Source of the DNA: Allorhodoferax sp032337135
Lineage (GTDB): Bacteria; Pseudomonadota; Gammaproteobacteria; Burkholderiales; Burkholderiaceae_C
DNA length: 64,000 nt
NCBI RefSeq assembly: GCF_032337135.1
Contig: NZ_JAVXZZ010000001.1
Location: 372,001 to 436,000, forward strand
Direction: 5' to 3'
The notes under the pieces are model-generated. The model saw nothing but the letters and a program-made list of their open reading frames with translations. It was not told the DNA's origin and did no database searches. Positions 1 to 13,228 of this stretch are shown here, in pieces. A program made the translations under genes and the position numbers. How positions within the stretch are numbered: position 1 is the stretch's first letter; every line of letters starts with the position of its first letter.

Positions 1-417
1 CTTGATTTCAGTCCGCACCAGCACTTCCTTGTCTTCGGGTGCCGCGCGCAGCGGCTTCATGGCTATGGTCTGGTCGCTGACCTGGGCCAAGGCACCGGCA
101 TAGGTGCGCACCAGCAGGGTCTTGAATTCGTCCTGCAGCGCCTTCTGCTGTTCGGGTGTGGCCTGGCGCCAGGCCGGGCCCACGGCCGATGCCGTCATGC
201 GCTGGAAGTTGACGTTGGGCATGATGCGGTTATCGACCAGCGCAATGATCTTGTTGAGATCGCCGGAGCGCAAGGACTTGTCGGCCTTGATGGTGTCGAG
301 CACATCGTTGGACAAGCGCTTGACCATGGCGTCGGGCGCTTCGTCTTCGGCATGCGCCCACCCGGCAAACAAGGCCAACCAAACCACCGCAACACCCCAC
401 CACACACGCTTCAACAT
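1..417 (-). CDS. mlaC: MlaC, periplasmic phospholipid-binding protein (3' part missing at window edge)
   Basis: MlaC shuttles phospholipids across the periplasm between the outer-membrane MlaA complex and the inner-membrane MlaFEDB ABC system. The 139 visible codons begin with a hydrophobic signal peptide (MLKRVWWGVAVVWLALFAGWAHA) and continue with the family's N-terminal region, including the segments LIALVDNRIMPNV-like and FQRMTASAVGPAWRQATPEQ, which fit the Ttg2D/MlaC family. The gene lies 34 bases downstream of mlaA and is the last visible gene of the mlaF-E-D-A-C run. The C-terminus is outside the window. The start is the only ATG in front of the signal peptide. Identification is confident from motif and context. 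Confidence 0.9.
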   Translation of the reverse strand, partial: MLKRVWWGVAVVWLALFAGWAHAEDEAPDAMVKRLSNDVLDTIKADKSLRSGDLNKIIALVDNRIMPNVNFQRMTASAVGPAWRQATPEQQKALQDEFKTLLVRTYAGALAQVSDQTIAMKPLRAAPEDKEVLVRTEIK

Positions 418-451
418 CAGACGCTTCCTTCTTTCTCCGTGATCCGCCCTG

Positions 452-1192
452 TTACTGCCCAGGTTCCGGGGGCAGTTCATCATCCGGCGGGTTTCCATCG
501 TACACCTGATTGCGTCGGCGTTGCAGATAGGCATCCCGCATGAAGGTGTACTTGTCCAAGGCAGCGCCATCCAGCACCTTGCTGGCCCCCAGCAACTGGG
601 CACGCGTGTCCACAACCTTAAGTACCACTGCACCGGTGCGGCTTTGTTCATCCGTGATCTGATTCACGGGATTGCCCCAGTTATCCACCGGCAAACCTGC
701 CGTATCCCGCAGGGTGGACGGGCCCAGCAGGGGCAGAACCACATAGGGCCCGTTGCCCACCCCCCAACGCGCCAGCGTGAGCCCAAAATCGGCCGTATGG
801 CGTTCGATACCGAGATCACTGGCCACGTCAATGAAACCGAGCAGGCCCACCGTCGTGTTGAGCATCACGCGCCCAATGCTGTCGCCGGTTTCACGCGGGC
901 GCAGCGCCAAGGCATTGTTCACCACGGACCACATGTCGGTCAGGTTGCCAAAGAAATTGCCGATCCCTTTTTGCACTACCGTGGGCGTCACCTTCTGGTA
1001 ACCGGTCGCTACGGGCTTCAGAACCGCGGTATCCAGGGTGTCGTTGAATCCGAAAACGCCCCGATTCCAGGACTCCCAGGGGTCGCGCGGATCCGGGTTG
1101 GCAACCGTGGCACAACCGGTCAGTGCCAATGTGCACAGCACCAATACAGCCTGTAGCCAAGGCATCCGCCAGCGACCCTGCATGACTTGCAT
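452..1192 (-). CDS. mlaA: MlaA/VacJ outer-membrane lipoprotein
   Basis: MlaA removes mislocalised phospholipids from the outer leaflet of the outer membrane and hands them to MlaC. The 246-residue product has a lipoprotein signal with lipobox LTGC near residues 24-27, then the family signature DPWESWNRGVFGFND, and the later conserved block ADFGLTLARWGVGNGPYVVLP. The first ATG follows the mlaD stop codon with no gap; ATGs at codons 4 and 10 are alternatives and would not change the mature protein. The gene order with mlaD upstream and mlaC downstream supports the call; in E. coli mlaA is not in the mla operon, whereas here it sits inside it. Confidence 0.93.
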   Translation of the reverse strand: MQVMQGRWRMPWLQAVLVLCTLALTGCATVANPDPRDPWESWNRGVFGFNDTLDTAVLKPVATGYQKVTPTVVQKGIGNFFGNLTDMWSVVNNALALRPRETGDSIGRVMLNTTVGLLGFIDVASDLGIERHTADFGLTLARWGVGNGPYVVLPLLGPSTLRDTAGLPVDNWGNPVNQITDEQSRTGAVVLKVVDTRAQLLGASKVLDGAALDKYTFMRDAYLQRRRNQVYDGNPPDDELPPEPGQ

Positions 1193-1669
1193 TTACTTGC
1201 CGTCCTTGCTCGGGCCATCGGCGGCCTTGCTGTAGAGGAACTGGCTGATCAGGTTTTCCAACACCACGGCAGATTGGGTTGTGGTGATGGTGTCACCCTC
1301 CGCCAAATTGGCGCCATCCGCGCCAGCCTCGATTCCGATGTACTGCTCGCCCAGCAGACCGCTGGTCAGGATCTTGAGCGAACTGTCCTTGGGAAAGGCA
1401 TAGCGCTTGTCCATGGCCAATCGAACGCGTGCCTGGAAGGTCTTGTCATCAAAGCTGATGGCCTCGACCCGCCCGACCACGACACCGGCACTCTTGACGG
1501 CCGCCTTGGGCTTGAGACCACCAATGTTGTCGAACTTGGCGGTCACCAGATAGCCGCGGTCAAAGCTCAGGGACAGCAGGTTGGCCGACTGCAGGGCCAG
1601 GAACACCAGCGCCAGCGCCCCGATCAGGACAAACAGGCCAACCCACACATCGTTTTTGGAACGTTGCAT
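1193..1669 (-). CDS. mlaD: MlaD, MCE-domain subunit of phospholipid ABC transporter
   Basis: MlaD forms the periplasmic hexameric ring on the MlaFE transporter and contacts MlaC. The 158-residue protein has one N-terminal transmembrane helix (about residues 8-30, VGLFVLIGALALVFLALQSA) followed by a single MCE domain with YLVTAKFDNIGGLKPKAAVKSAGV, the typical MCE opening. Length matches the single-MCE MlaD family. It lies 10 bases downstream of mlaE and abuts mlaA, so translation is probably coupled. Confidence 0.93.
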   Translation of the reverse strand: MQRSKNDVWVGLFVLIGALALVFLALQSANLLSLSFDRGYLVTAKFDNIGGLKPKAAVKSAGVVVGRVEAISFDDKTFQARVRLAMDKRYAFPKDSSLKILTSGLLGEQYIGIEAGADGANLAEGDTITTTQSAVVLENLISQFLYSKAADGPSKDGK

Positions 1670-1679
1670 ACCGATTCCT

Positions 1680-2462
1680 TCAAATACTGAACATCATGGC
1701 GGTCAGGACGAAGTCCAAGCCGAGCACCGTGAGTGACGCCACCACCACCGTGCGCGTAGTGGCACGGGCCACGCCTTCCGGCGTCGGCAGCGCCTCGAAG
1801 CCCTGCAGGAGAGCAATGAAGCTCACCGCCAGACCGAACACAAAACTCTTCACCACGCCGTTGCCAACGTCCTGCCAGACGTCCACACCGCCTTGCATCT
1901 GGCTCCAGAAACTGCCGGCGTCGATACCGATCATGACCACACCCACGAGCCAACCGCCCAGGATACCCACGGCACTGAATACCGCCGCCAGCAGCGGCAT
2001 CGCGATCACGGCGCCCCAGAAGCGCGGGGCCAGGATGCGACGCACCGGATCCACCGCCATCATTTCCATGGCCGCGAGCTGCTCGCCGGCCTTCATGAGC
2101 CCGATTTCCGCCGTGAGCGAAGTTCCCGCCCGTCCGGCAAACAGCAGGGCGGTGATGACCGGCCCCAGCTCCCGCACCAGGCTCAGGGCCACCAGCAGCC
2201 CCAAGGCCTCAGCCGAACCGTAGCGCTGCAAGGTGTAGTAGCCCTGCAGACCCAGCACGAAACCGACGAACGTGCCGGATACCGTGATGATGGCCAGGCT
2301 GTGGTTGCCCATGAAGTGGATCTGGTCGCGCACCAGACCAAAGCGAGCCATGGTGCTACCCAGGCTGCCCAACAGGCGCAGCATCAATCGGGCCCCATAG
2401 CCCCAGCCAGCCAGCATCTGGCGCACCTGCCAACCGAGTTCTTGGGGGCGCAGCAGCTTCAT
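1680..2462 (-). CDS. mlaE: MlaE, permease subunit of phospholipid ABC transporter
   Basis: MlaE is the membrane permease of the Mla lipid transporter. The 260-residue product shows five to six hydrophobic segments and the family block GRAGTSLTAEIGLMKAGEQLAAMEMM (residues about 110-135), diagnostic of MlaE/YrbE permeases. Its start overlaps the end of mlaF by 4 bases (ATGA), which suggests translational coupling. Confidence 0.94.
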   Translation of the reverse strand: MKLLRPQELGWQVRQMLAGWGYGARLMLRLLGSLGSTMARFGLVRDQIHFMGNHSLAIITVSGTFVGFVLGLQGYYTLQRYGSAEALGLLVALSLVRELGPVITALLFAGRAGTSLTAEIGLMKAGEQLAAMEMMAVDPVRRILAPRFWGAVIAMPLLAAVFSAVGILGGWLVGVVMIGIDAGSFWSQMQGGVDVWQDVGNGVVKSFVFGLAVSFIALLQGFEALPTPEGVARATTRTVVVASLTVLGLDFVLTAMMFSI

Positions 2463-3301
2463 GCAGCAGTCTCCACGCCGAAGTCGGCTTCCATCGTTGG
2501 CGCCGGGTAGTGGAAGTGCACCGGCCCTTCGGGCAGGGCGTGCACAAACTGGTGCACCAACGGATCCTCGCTGTGGCGCACTTCGTCCGGGCTTCCCTGC
2601 GCGACGATGCGGCCGTTGGCCAGGATGATGACCTTGTCGGCAATATGAAAGGTCTCTTCCAGATCGTGCGACACGATCACGCTGGTAAGTCCCATGGCGT
2701 CGTTGAGTTCGCGGATCAGCCGCGCGGCCGTACCCAGGGAAATCGGATCCAGCCCGGCAAAGGGTTCGTCGTACATCACGAGCTCCGGGTCCAGGGCAAT
2801 GGCGCGGGCCAGGGCCACCCGGCGGGCCATGCCGCCCGATACCTCGGCGGGCATGAGCGCATGGGCACCACGCAGGCCGACGGCATTGAGCTTCATGAGC
2901 ACGATGTCACGGATCAGCGGCTCGGGGAGGTTAGTATGTTCGCGCAAGGGGAAGGCCACGTTGTCGAACACGCTGAGGTCGGTAAACAGGGCACCGAACT
3001 GGAACAGCATGCCCATGCGACGGCGTGCCGCATACAGGGCTTCGCGACCCAACCGGGCCATGTCCTGGGGGGGCAACTGGCTATCGTGGGCACCGTGGAG
3101 CAGCACCTGCCCCGCCTGGGCCTGGACCTGCCCCCCGATCAGGCGCAAGACCGTGGTCTTTCCACCGCCCGACGCGCCCATCAGCGCCGTTACCTTGCCG
3201 CGTGGAATGGAGAGCGACACGCCGTCCAGAATGCAGCGGTCCCCGTACCCGAAGGTTACGTCCTGCAGTTCTACCAGCGAAGAGGAATGTGCGTCGACCA
3301 T
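2459..3301 (-). CDS. mlaF: MlaF, ATPase subunit of phospholipid ABC transporter
   Basis: MlaF powers the Mla transporter. The product (280 residues from the chosen start) has Walker A GASGGGKTT, the signature SGGMARRVALARAIAL, and Walker B LVMYDEPFAGLDP, the last being the MlaF-type form with the D-loop. The ATG at 3301 starts MVDAHSSSLVELQDVTF and fits family length; an upstream in-frame ATG at 3337 would add 12 residues translated from the stem-loop of the gltBD terminator, which seems unlikely. No clear Shine-Dalgarno sequence precedes the 3301 start because the terminator U-tract runs directly into it, so the start deserves checking. Confidence 0.9.
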   Translation of the reverse strand: MVDAHSSSLVELQDVTFGYGDRCILDGVSLSIPRGKVTALMGASGGGKTTVLRLIGGQVQAQAGQVLLHGAHDSQLPPQDMARLGREALYAARRRMGMLFQFGALFTDLSVFDNVAFPLREHTNLPEPLIRDIVLMKLNAVGLRGAHALMPAEVSGGMARRVALARAIALDPELVMYDEPFAGLDPISLGTAARLIRELNDAMGLTSVIVSHDLEETFHIADKVIILANGRIVAQGSPDEVRHSEDPLVHQFVHALPEGPVHFHYPAPTMEADFGVETAA

Positions 3302-3331
3302 AAAAAAAGAGGCCGGGTCTGAAACCCGGCC
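3302..3331 (-). terminator. Rho-independent terminator after gltBD, touching the mlaF start codon
   Basis: On the minus strand an 8-bp GC-rich stem (GGCCGGGT / ACCCGGCC, 5-base loop) is followed by TCTTTTTTT, a standard intrinsic terminator. It lies 30 bases after the gltD stop codon. The T-run ends directly against the ATG of mlaF, so the terminator occupies the place where the mlaF leader should be. Confidence 0.85.
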
Positions 3332-3360
3332 CCGCATGATAAGGGATTACCCTTTGGCTT

Positions 3361-4827
3361 TCATCGTGGCAGGTTGCTGCTTCCCATCAGGAATGCATCC
3401 ACCGCGCGGGCGGCCTGGCGGCCTTCACGGATGGCCCAGACCACCAGGCTCTGGCCGCGACGCATATCACCGGCGGCAAACACCTTGGCCACGTTGGTGG
3501 CATAGCCCCCTGCGTCTTCCGTGCTGGCCTTGGCATTGCCACGTGCGTCCTTGTCGACACCGAAGGATTCCAGCACGGTGGCGACCGGGTTGGTGAAGCC
3601 CATGGCCAGCAGCACGAGGTCGGCCTTGAACTCTTTCTCGGACCCGGCCACTTCGACCATCTTCCCGTCCTTGAATTCCACCTGCACAGTCTTGAGGCCG
3701 GTGACCTTGCCGTTCTTGCCGATGAATTCCTTGGTGGAGATGGCGAACACGCGCTCGCAGCCCTCGTCGTGGCTGGAGCTGGTACGCAATTTGAGCGGCC
3801 AGTAGGGCCACACCAGGGACTTGTTTTCCTGCTCGGGTGGCATGGGCATCACTTCGAACTGGGTGACGCTGGCGGCACCATGGCGGTTGCTGGTACCCAC
3901 GCAGTCGGAACCGGTGTCGCCACCGCCGATGACGATGACGTGCTTTCCGTCGGCGCGAATCTGGCCCTTGAGCTTGTCGCCGGCATTGACCTTGTTCTGT
4001 TGCGGCAGGAATTCCATGGCGAAGTGAATGCCATCGAGGTCACGGCCGGGCACAGGCAGGTCGCGCGATTGCTCGGCGCCACCGGTCAGCAGCACGGCGT
4101 CAAAGTCCTTCTGCAGCTGGGCCGCAGACACAGTCTCCTTGGCCCAATTGGTCACCTTGGAGTCCTTGGGCCACTCACCCACCACCACACCGGTGCGGAT
4201 CGTCACGCCTTCGGCCTTGAGCTGCTCGACGCGGCGGTCGATATGCGACTTCTCCATCTTGAAGTCGGGAATGCCGTAGCGCAGCAGGCCACCGACGCGG
4301 TCATTCTTCTCGAACAGGGTCACGTCGTGGCCGGCACGCGCCAGCTGCTGGGCTGCAGCCAGACCTGCGGGGCCCGCCCCCACCACGGCAACTTTCTTGC
4401 CGGTCTTCTGCGCAGCAGGCTGCGGCACCACCCAGCCTTCGGCCCAACCACGGTCAATGATGGCGTGCTCGATGGACTTGATGCCGACCGCGTCGCCGTT
4501 GAAGTTGATGGTGCAGGCCGCTTCGCAGGGTGCGGGGCAGATGCGCCCCGTGAACTCCGGGAAGTTGTTGGTGCTGTGCAGCGTGTCGAAAGCCAGCTTC
4601 CAGTCGCCGCGGTACACCAGGTCATTGAAATCCGGAATGATGTTGTTGACAGGGCAGCCGTTGTTGCAGAACGGCGTGCCGCAGTCCATGCAGCGAGCCG
4701 CCTGCTTGGTGGCCTGCTTGTCGTCGAGCCCGATGACAAATTCCTTGTAGTGCTTGAGGCGTTCGGCCACGGGCTTGTAGCCCTCTTCGATACGCTCGAA
4801 CTCCATGAAGCCAGTTACTTTTCCCAT
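3361..4827 (-). CDS. gltD: Glutamate synthase [NADPH] small (beta) subunit
   Basis: GltD supplies electrons from NADPH through FAD and iron-sulfur clusters to GltB for glutamate formation from glutamine and 2-oxoglutarate. The 488-residue protein has an N-terminal cysteine-rich 4Fe-4S region (CMDCGTPFCNNGCPVNNIIPDFNDLVYRG and CPAPCEAAC), a FAD-binding GAGPAGLAAA motif and an NADPH-binding GGGDTGSDC motif, with the C-terminal FAADGMRRGQSLVVWAI-type ending. A good ribosome site (AGAAGGAAG) precedes the ATG; it lies 12 bases after gltB. Confidence 0.97.
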   Translation of the reverse strand: MGKVTGFMEFERIEEGYKPVAERLKHYKEFVIGLDDKQATKQAARCMDCGTPFCNNGCPVNNIIPDFNDLVYRGDWKLAFDTLHSTNNFPEFTGRICPAPCEAACTINFNGDAVGIKSIEHAIIDRGWAEGWVVPQPAAQKTGKKVAVVGAGPAGLAAAQQLARAGHDVTLFEKNDRVGGLLRYGIPDFKMEKSHIDRRVEQLKAEGVTIRTGVVVGEWPKDSKVTNWAKETVSAAQLQKDFDAVLLTGGAEQSRDLPVPGRDLDGIHFAMEFLPQQNKVNAGDKLKGQIRADGKHVIVIGGGDTGSDCVGTSNRHGAASVTQFEVMPMPPEQENKSLVWPYWPLKLRTSSSHDEGCERVFAISTKEFIGKNGKVTGLKTVQVEFKDGKMVEVAGSEKEFKADLVLLAMGFTNPVATVLESFGVDKDARGNAKASTEDAGGYATNVAKVFAAGDMRRGQSLVVWAIREGRQAARAVDAFLMGSSNLPR

Positions 4828-4839
4828 GATTCTTCCTTC

Positions 4840-9612
<4,773 letters not shown>

Positions 9613-9780
9613 GGCGCACTCCTAATGAATGTCAGAAAACCGCAGGATACCGCACTGCAGCATGGTTTCCAAAGTTTTTAAATGGGGACAGACCCTAAAT
9701 TAAAAGACAGGAAGTCAATCAGTACTTTATTGGGGACACATTTAATTTGATAGCGGTAAGCACTTATCCATCAATGGATT
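9613..9780. repeat. Intergenic region with two TGGGGACA direct repeats flanking the transposase-like gene
   Basis: This 168-base AT-rich gap separates the gltB start from the 3' end of the transposase-like gene. TGGGGACA occurs at 9683-9690 and 9731-9738, 48 bases apart, each followed by an A/T-rich stretch containing TAAATTAAA or TTTAATTT. Similar GGGGACAGACCC motifs commonly accompany REP-associated transposase genes in my experience of betaproteobacterial genomes. The gltB promoter must also lie here; no clear sigma70 boxes were identified. Confidence 0.5.
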
Positions 9781-10488
9781 TCAAAGGTTCGATGAGTTTT
9801 TCACTGCCGCCGCGGGACGGCCAGGACGGCCTTTGGTCATGCGACGGGTGGTTGCCATTTGCAATTTGGCAACAAAATCCGGATCGCCTAGAGCCCAGCC
9901 TCTAAGTGCACTGGAAGCAATTTCCTCGTGTTCCTGCGCCGTTAACCCCTGCTCTACCAACACTGCGTACTTGGCTTCTCGGGCAAAGGGGGTGTTCCCC
10001 AGACTCCAGTACTGGGCTGGAGAAACAAGAAACGAATCAACTCTATGCCCAGCATAGTGGCCATGGCTCGACCAGGCGTAGTCAGACGGACGGGCAGCCT
10101 GAGAACGTAAGACCGGGTTCCAGTCAAACGACACCATGCAGGGCAACATGTATCGGGCCGCTTGGATAACGGTAGACCGGTACCGCCCCTCCCAAAGGGT
10201 CCCGCGACGGCGGTACCGATCGTTGAAATAGCGCACGTAGGCCCTGCCGACCGCCTGCATGGCTTTCGCCAGTGACTCTGCCTCTGCGATAGTGACCAAC
10301 AATTGGAAGTGGTCATCCAAAAGAACATAGGCATGAAGTTGCACACGATGGCCGCGACAGGCACTGGCCAGACACTCGAGAAAGAACAAGCGGTCGGCCA
10401 CCTCGGGAAAGAGGTTCACCCCACCCAACCCTCGTTGAATGACGTGATGGGCCTGCCCTGCTATGGCAAGCCGCGCCAGTCGGGCCAT
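9781..10488 (-). CDS. REP-associated tyrosine transposase (RAYT, Y1_Tnp family), probably catalytically degenerate
   Basis: RAYTs are single-copy HUH-type DNA-processing enzymes linked to short palindromic repeats. The 235-residue product keeps the family frame: HHVIQRG near the N-terminus, HAYVLLDDHFQLLV (residues 52-65), YVRYFNDRYRRRGTLWEGRYRST and DYAWSSHGHYAG. Two key positions differ from the consensus: the HUH motif reads H60-F61-Q62, and the stretch that normally reads like C-x-x-YIELNPVRAG is CMVSFDWNPVLRS, so the expected Tyr is Ser. The reading frame is intact. Either it is a domesticated, non-catalytic relative or my alignment of the Tyr position is off. Confidence 0.8.
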   Translation of the reverse strand: MARLARLAIAGQAHHVIQRGLGGVNLFPEVADRLFFLECLASACRGHRVQLHAYVLLDDHFQLLVTIAEAESLAKAMQAVGRAYVRYFNDRYRRRGTLWEGRYRSTVIQAARYMLPCMVSFDWNPVLRSQAARPSDYAWSSHGHYAGHRVDSFLVSPAQYWSLGNTPFAREAKYAVLVEQGLTAQEHEEIASSALRGWALGDPDFVAKLQMATTRRMTKGRPGRPAAAVKNSSNL

Positions 10489-10502
10489 GGCAACGCCAGC
10501 GT

Positions 10503-10973
10503 CTACTGTTTCGGAGCCTTGCTGACGCGCACTTTCGATCCCGTCGTCACAATGATGACCGGCTCACCCGCTGCAAACACCTCCGCACCTTTGGCCTGCA
10601 CCACCGCACGACGTTCGCCATTCTTCAGCTGAACGAGGATTTCCACCGCTTCTTCTCGTGTAGACATCCGCTCGATCGCATTGCCTGCGGCAGCGCCAGC
10701 AACACCGGCCAGCACACCCAACACTTGCGCCTCGCGCTGCACCCCACTGCCACCGTACCCCCCGATGGCACCGACCACACCACCCACCGCGGCACCGACG
10801 CCGGACTGGCTGCCGTCAACGGTCACCGTGCGAACCGAAAGCACCGTACCGTCCTGCACTTGCGCCATGCGCTGCGCGTCACCACGGGCAATCACATCCG
10901 GGTTGCTGCTGGCACAACCGACTACCATCGCCGCCACCAACACCACACCAAGCAGTTCCAATCGCAGTTTCAT
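10503..10973 (-). CDS. Glycine-zipper outer-membrane lipoprotein (SlyB/Pcp-like)
   Basis: A small lipoprotein of 156 residues. It has a signal peptide with lipobox VVGC (MKLRLELLGVVLVAAMVVGCASS), a mid-protein glycine zipper (GVGAAVGGVVGAIGGYGGSG ... GVLAGVAGAAAGNAIE) and a C-terminal beta domain, the arrangement of the glycine-zipper 2TM lipoprotein family. An ATG four codons upstream (10985) exists; the start at 10973 was chosen because the lipoprotein signal begins there. Members help maintain outer-membrane integrity, but a specific role here cannot be inferred. Confidence 0.8.
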   Translation of the reverse strand: MKLRLELLGVVLVAAMVVGCASSNPDVIARGDAQRMAQVQDGTVLSVRTVTVDGSQSGVGAAVGGVVGAIGGYGGSGVQREAQVLGVLAGVAGAAAGNAIERMSTREEAVEILVQLKNGERRAVVQAKGAEVFAAGEPVIIVTTGSKVRVSKAPKQ

Positions 10974-11010
10974 TTCTTGCTCCATTGCATTTCAACCCAG
11001 ACTTAACGCC

Positions 11011-11919
11011 TCATTGCGTCGATTGGTTGTCCACCCCATTGTCCGGCAGATGTGTAAAGCGGCGATGAAGCAGGTCTTCTAGCCCAAATTGCTCCAGCAA
11101 CTCGCGCAGACGCCGCCCAGCGCTTCTGTTCATACGGCCGGTGAATCGAGCAAGGATGAGCTCGTTCTTCATGCTGTGCTCCCAGCCAACCAACTCGGTT
11201 ACTGTCACGTCGTAACCACAGGCTTCAAGGTATAGGCAACGCAGAACGTTCGTCAATTGGCTTCCCATCTCGCGCGTGTGGAGTGGGTGGCGCCACAGCT
11301 CGGCCAAGGACGATTTGGACAGCTGCAACGCCTTGCTGCGGTTCAGTTCGCGGGCCATCTCTGCCTGGCAGCAGGGTACCAGCACCATATGCTTTGCGTG
11401 TTTCGCCAGGCCGAAGGCAATCGCGTCGTCTGTTGCCGAGTCACAGGCATGCAATGCGGTGACCACGTCGATGCGCTCCGGCAGCTCCGCGCTTTGGGTG
11501 GCATCTGCCACGGAAAGATGCACAAAGCGCATGCCGTCAAAGCCCAGCTTTGCGGCCAGGGCCTGCGAACTGGACACCAGTTCACGGCGCGTCTCAACAC
11601 CATAGATGGCATCTCCAGGCACCCGTCGCTGCCTGAAGAACAAATCGTACAAAATGAACCCAAGGTAGGACTTTCCCGCGCCGTGGTCGGCAAGGGTCAA
11701 CGCGGTCTGTTGCTTGGCCAAGTCTGTGAGCAGTTTTTCGATGAAGCCATAGAGGTGATTCACCTGCTTGAGCTTGCGCCGGGTGTCCTGGTTCAACCGT
11801 CCCTCTCGCGTGAGGATATGCAGTTCCTTGAGCAATTCAATGGACTGCCCATCCCGCAGATTGAGCTCTTCAAGCGGGTTCGAAGGCGTGTTGTGCTTGC
11901 GCTTGGGGACACCAGTCAT
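11011..11919 (-). CDS. SAM-dependent methyltransferase-like protein
   Basis: A 302-residue cytosolic protein with a Rossmann methyltransferase core: the SAM-binding-like motif LADHGAGKSYLGFILYD (residues about 95-111), an acidic turn YGVETRREL, and the later TALHACDSATDDAI and VLVPCCQ blocks seen in the Methyltransf_32/METTL25-like group. The first 90 residues are helical and basic. The substrate is unknown; relatives in this group act on rRNA, tRNA or protein. It sits between a lipoprotein gene and dgt on the same strand with a 41-base gap to dgt. Confidence 0.7.
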   Translation of the reverse strand: MTGVPKRKHNTPSNPLEELNLRDGQSIELLKELHILTREGRLNQDTRRKLKQVNHLYGFIEKLLTDLAKQQTALTLADHGAGKSYLGFILYDLFFRQRRVPGDAIYGVETRRELVSSSQALAAKLGFDGMRFVHLSVADATQSAELPERIDVVTALHACDSATDDAIAFGLAKHAKHMVLVPCCQAEMARELNRSKALQLSKSSLAELWRHPLHTREMGSQLTNVLRCLYLEACGYDVTVTELVGWEHSMKNELILARFTGRMNRSAGRRLRELLEQFGLEDLLHRRFTHLPDNGVDNQSTQ

Positions 11920-11960
11920 AGTGATGAAATGGAAATCAATATTCGAGCCGGATGCTGGAT

Positions 11961-13181
11961 TTACCCGGCCATTCCCGGTTTCCCGGTCAGGCGACTGTAT
12001 TCACGGGACGCAAACCTATCGGTCATACCTGAAACATAGTCAGCCACTATGCGTCGCAACTTCGATGGTGAGGACGGGTCTCCCGCTACGAGTGCGTTAG
12101 CCTTAGCCGCATACCCAGACTGCATTTCGCCAGGTTCGGCGCTGTAGATGTCGAACAATTCGCGCAGCATGGCTTTTGCGCCTTCTCTCGAAGCGATCAC
12201 CTGGGGATGACGATACAGGTTTGCAAACAAGAAAGACTTCATAGCCTTGGTTTGTTCACGCATTTCCGGGCCGAACACCACGATGCGCGGCGAAAGGCGC
12301 ACTTCGTCGACGTTCTGGGGTGCAAACTCTGATAAACGGCCATTCACACTGCGGATAACGTCGTACACCTGCTCGCTCAACATCAACCGCACCGTCTCAT
12401 ACAGGCAACGACGCTGGCTACTGGACAAGGCCAATTGGGGAGCATCCCGAAGAGCAGCCTCGTGGAAGCGCCTAAAAAGGGGAACCTCACGCAACTGATC
12501 GATAGTCAACAGACCCGACCGGACGCCATCGTCGATGTCGTGTGCGTTGTAGGCAATCTGGTCAGCCAGATCGCATAACTGAGCCTCCAGACTGGGCTGC
12601 TGGCCCGTCAAGAACCGCGCTGCCACCCCCCCACGATTCCCATCTGCCACGGGCTCTTGCGCTTCGATCAAGCGGGCATTTGCGAGCGAGCAGTGTTTGA
12701 GGATGCCTTCCCGGGACTCAAAACACAGATTGAGTCCATCAAAGTGCGGATAGCGTTCTTCCAGCACATCGACAACGCGAAGACTCTGCAGGTTGTGTTC
12801 GAAGCCTCCATAGGGTGCCATGCATTCATGCAGAGCGTCCTGCCCTGCATGGCCAAAGGGAGTGTGTCCTAGGTCGTGAGCCAGGGCGATAGTCTCGACG
12901 AGATCCTCATTCAGTCGCAACGCGCGTGCCAGAGAGCGCCCCAATTGGGCCACTTCAAGGGAGTGCGTCATTCGCGTTCTGAAGAGGTCACCTTCATGAT
13001 TCAGGAATACCTGCGTCTTATAGACAAGGCGGCGAAATGCCGTGGAATGAACGATTCGATCGCGATCACGCTGAAAGTCATCCCGGGTCGGAGCCTGCGC
13101 TTCCACCAATCGACGGCCCCGCGTGCGTTCCGCATGGCACGCGTACGTGGCAAGGTCTCTGCTGCTGGTCACCACTTGCAT
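11961..13181 (-). CDS. dgt: Deoxyguanosinetriphosphate triphosphohydrolase-like protein
   Basis: HD-domain hydrolase that splits dGTP (or other dNTPs) into the nucleoside and triphosphate. Key motifs: DRDRIVHSTAFRRL, the HD metal site TRMTHSLEVAQLGRSLAR and IALAHDLGHTPFGH, and DQIAYNAHDIDDG. From the ATG at 13181 (MQVVTSSRDL) the product is 406 residues, typical for the short dgt group; an in-frame ATG at 13241 would overlap aroB by 13 bases and add 20 atypical residues, so the later start is preferred. It follows aroB as usual in Burkholderiales. Confidence 0.9.
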   Translation of the reverse strand: MQVVTSSRDLATYACHAERTRGRRLVEAQAPTRDDFQRDRDRIVHSTAFRRLVYKTQVFLNHEGDLFRTRMTHSLEVAQLGRSLARALRLNEDLVETIALAHDLGHTPFGHAGQDALHECMAPYGGFEHNLQSLRVVDVLEERYPHFDGLNLCFESREGILKHCSLANARLIEAQEPVADGNRGGVAARFLTGQQPSLEAQLCDLADQIAYNAHDIDDGVRSGLLTIDQLREVPLFRRFHEAALRDAPQLALSSSQRRCLYETVRLMLSEQVYDVIRSVNGRLSEFAPQNVDEVRLSPRIVVFGPEMREQTKAMKSFLFANLYRHPQVIASREGAKAMLRELFDIYSAEPGEMQSGYAAKANALVAGDPSSPSKLRRIVADYVSGMTDRFASREYSRLTGKPGMAG

Positions 13182-13228
13182 GGCGCTGTGTGTGCTTTCA
13201 AGGGGATCACCGTTGTGCGAACAACTTC

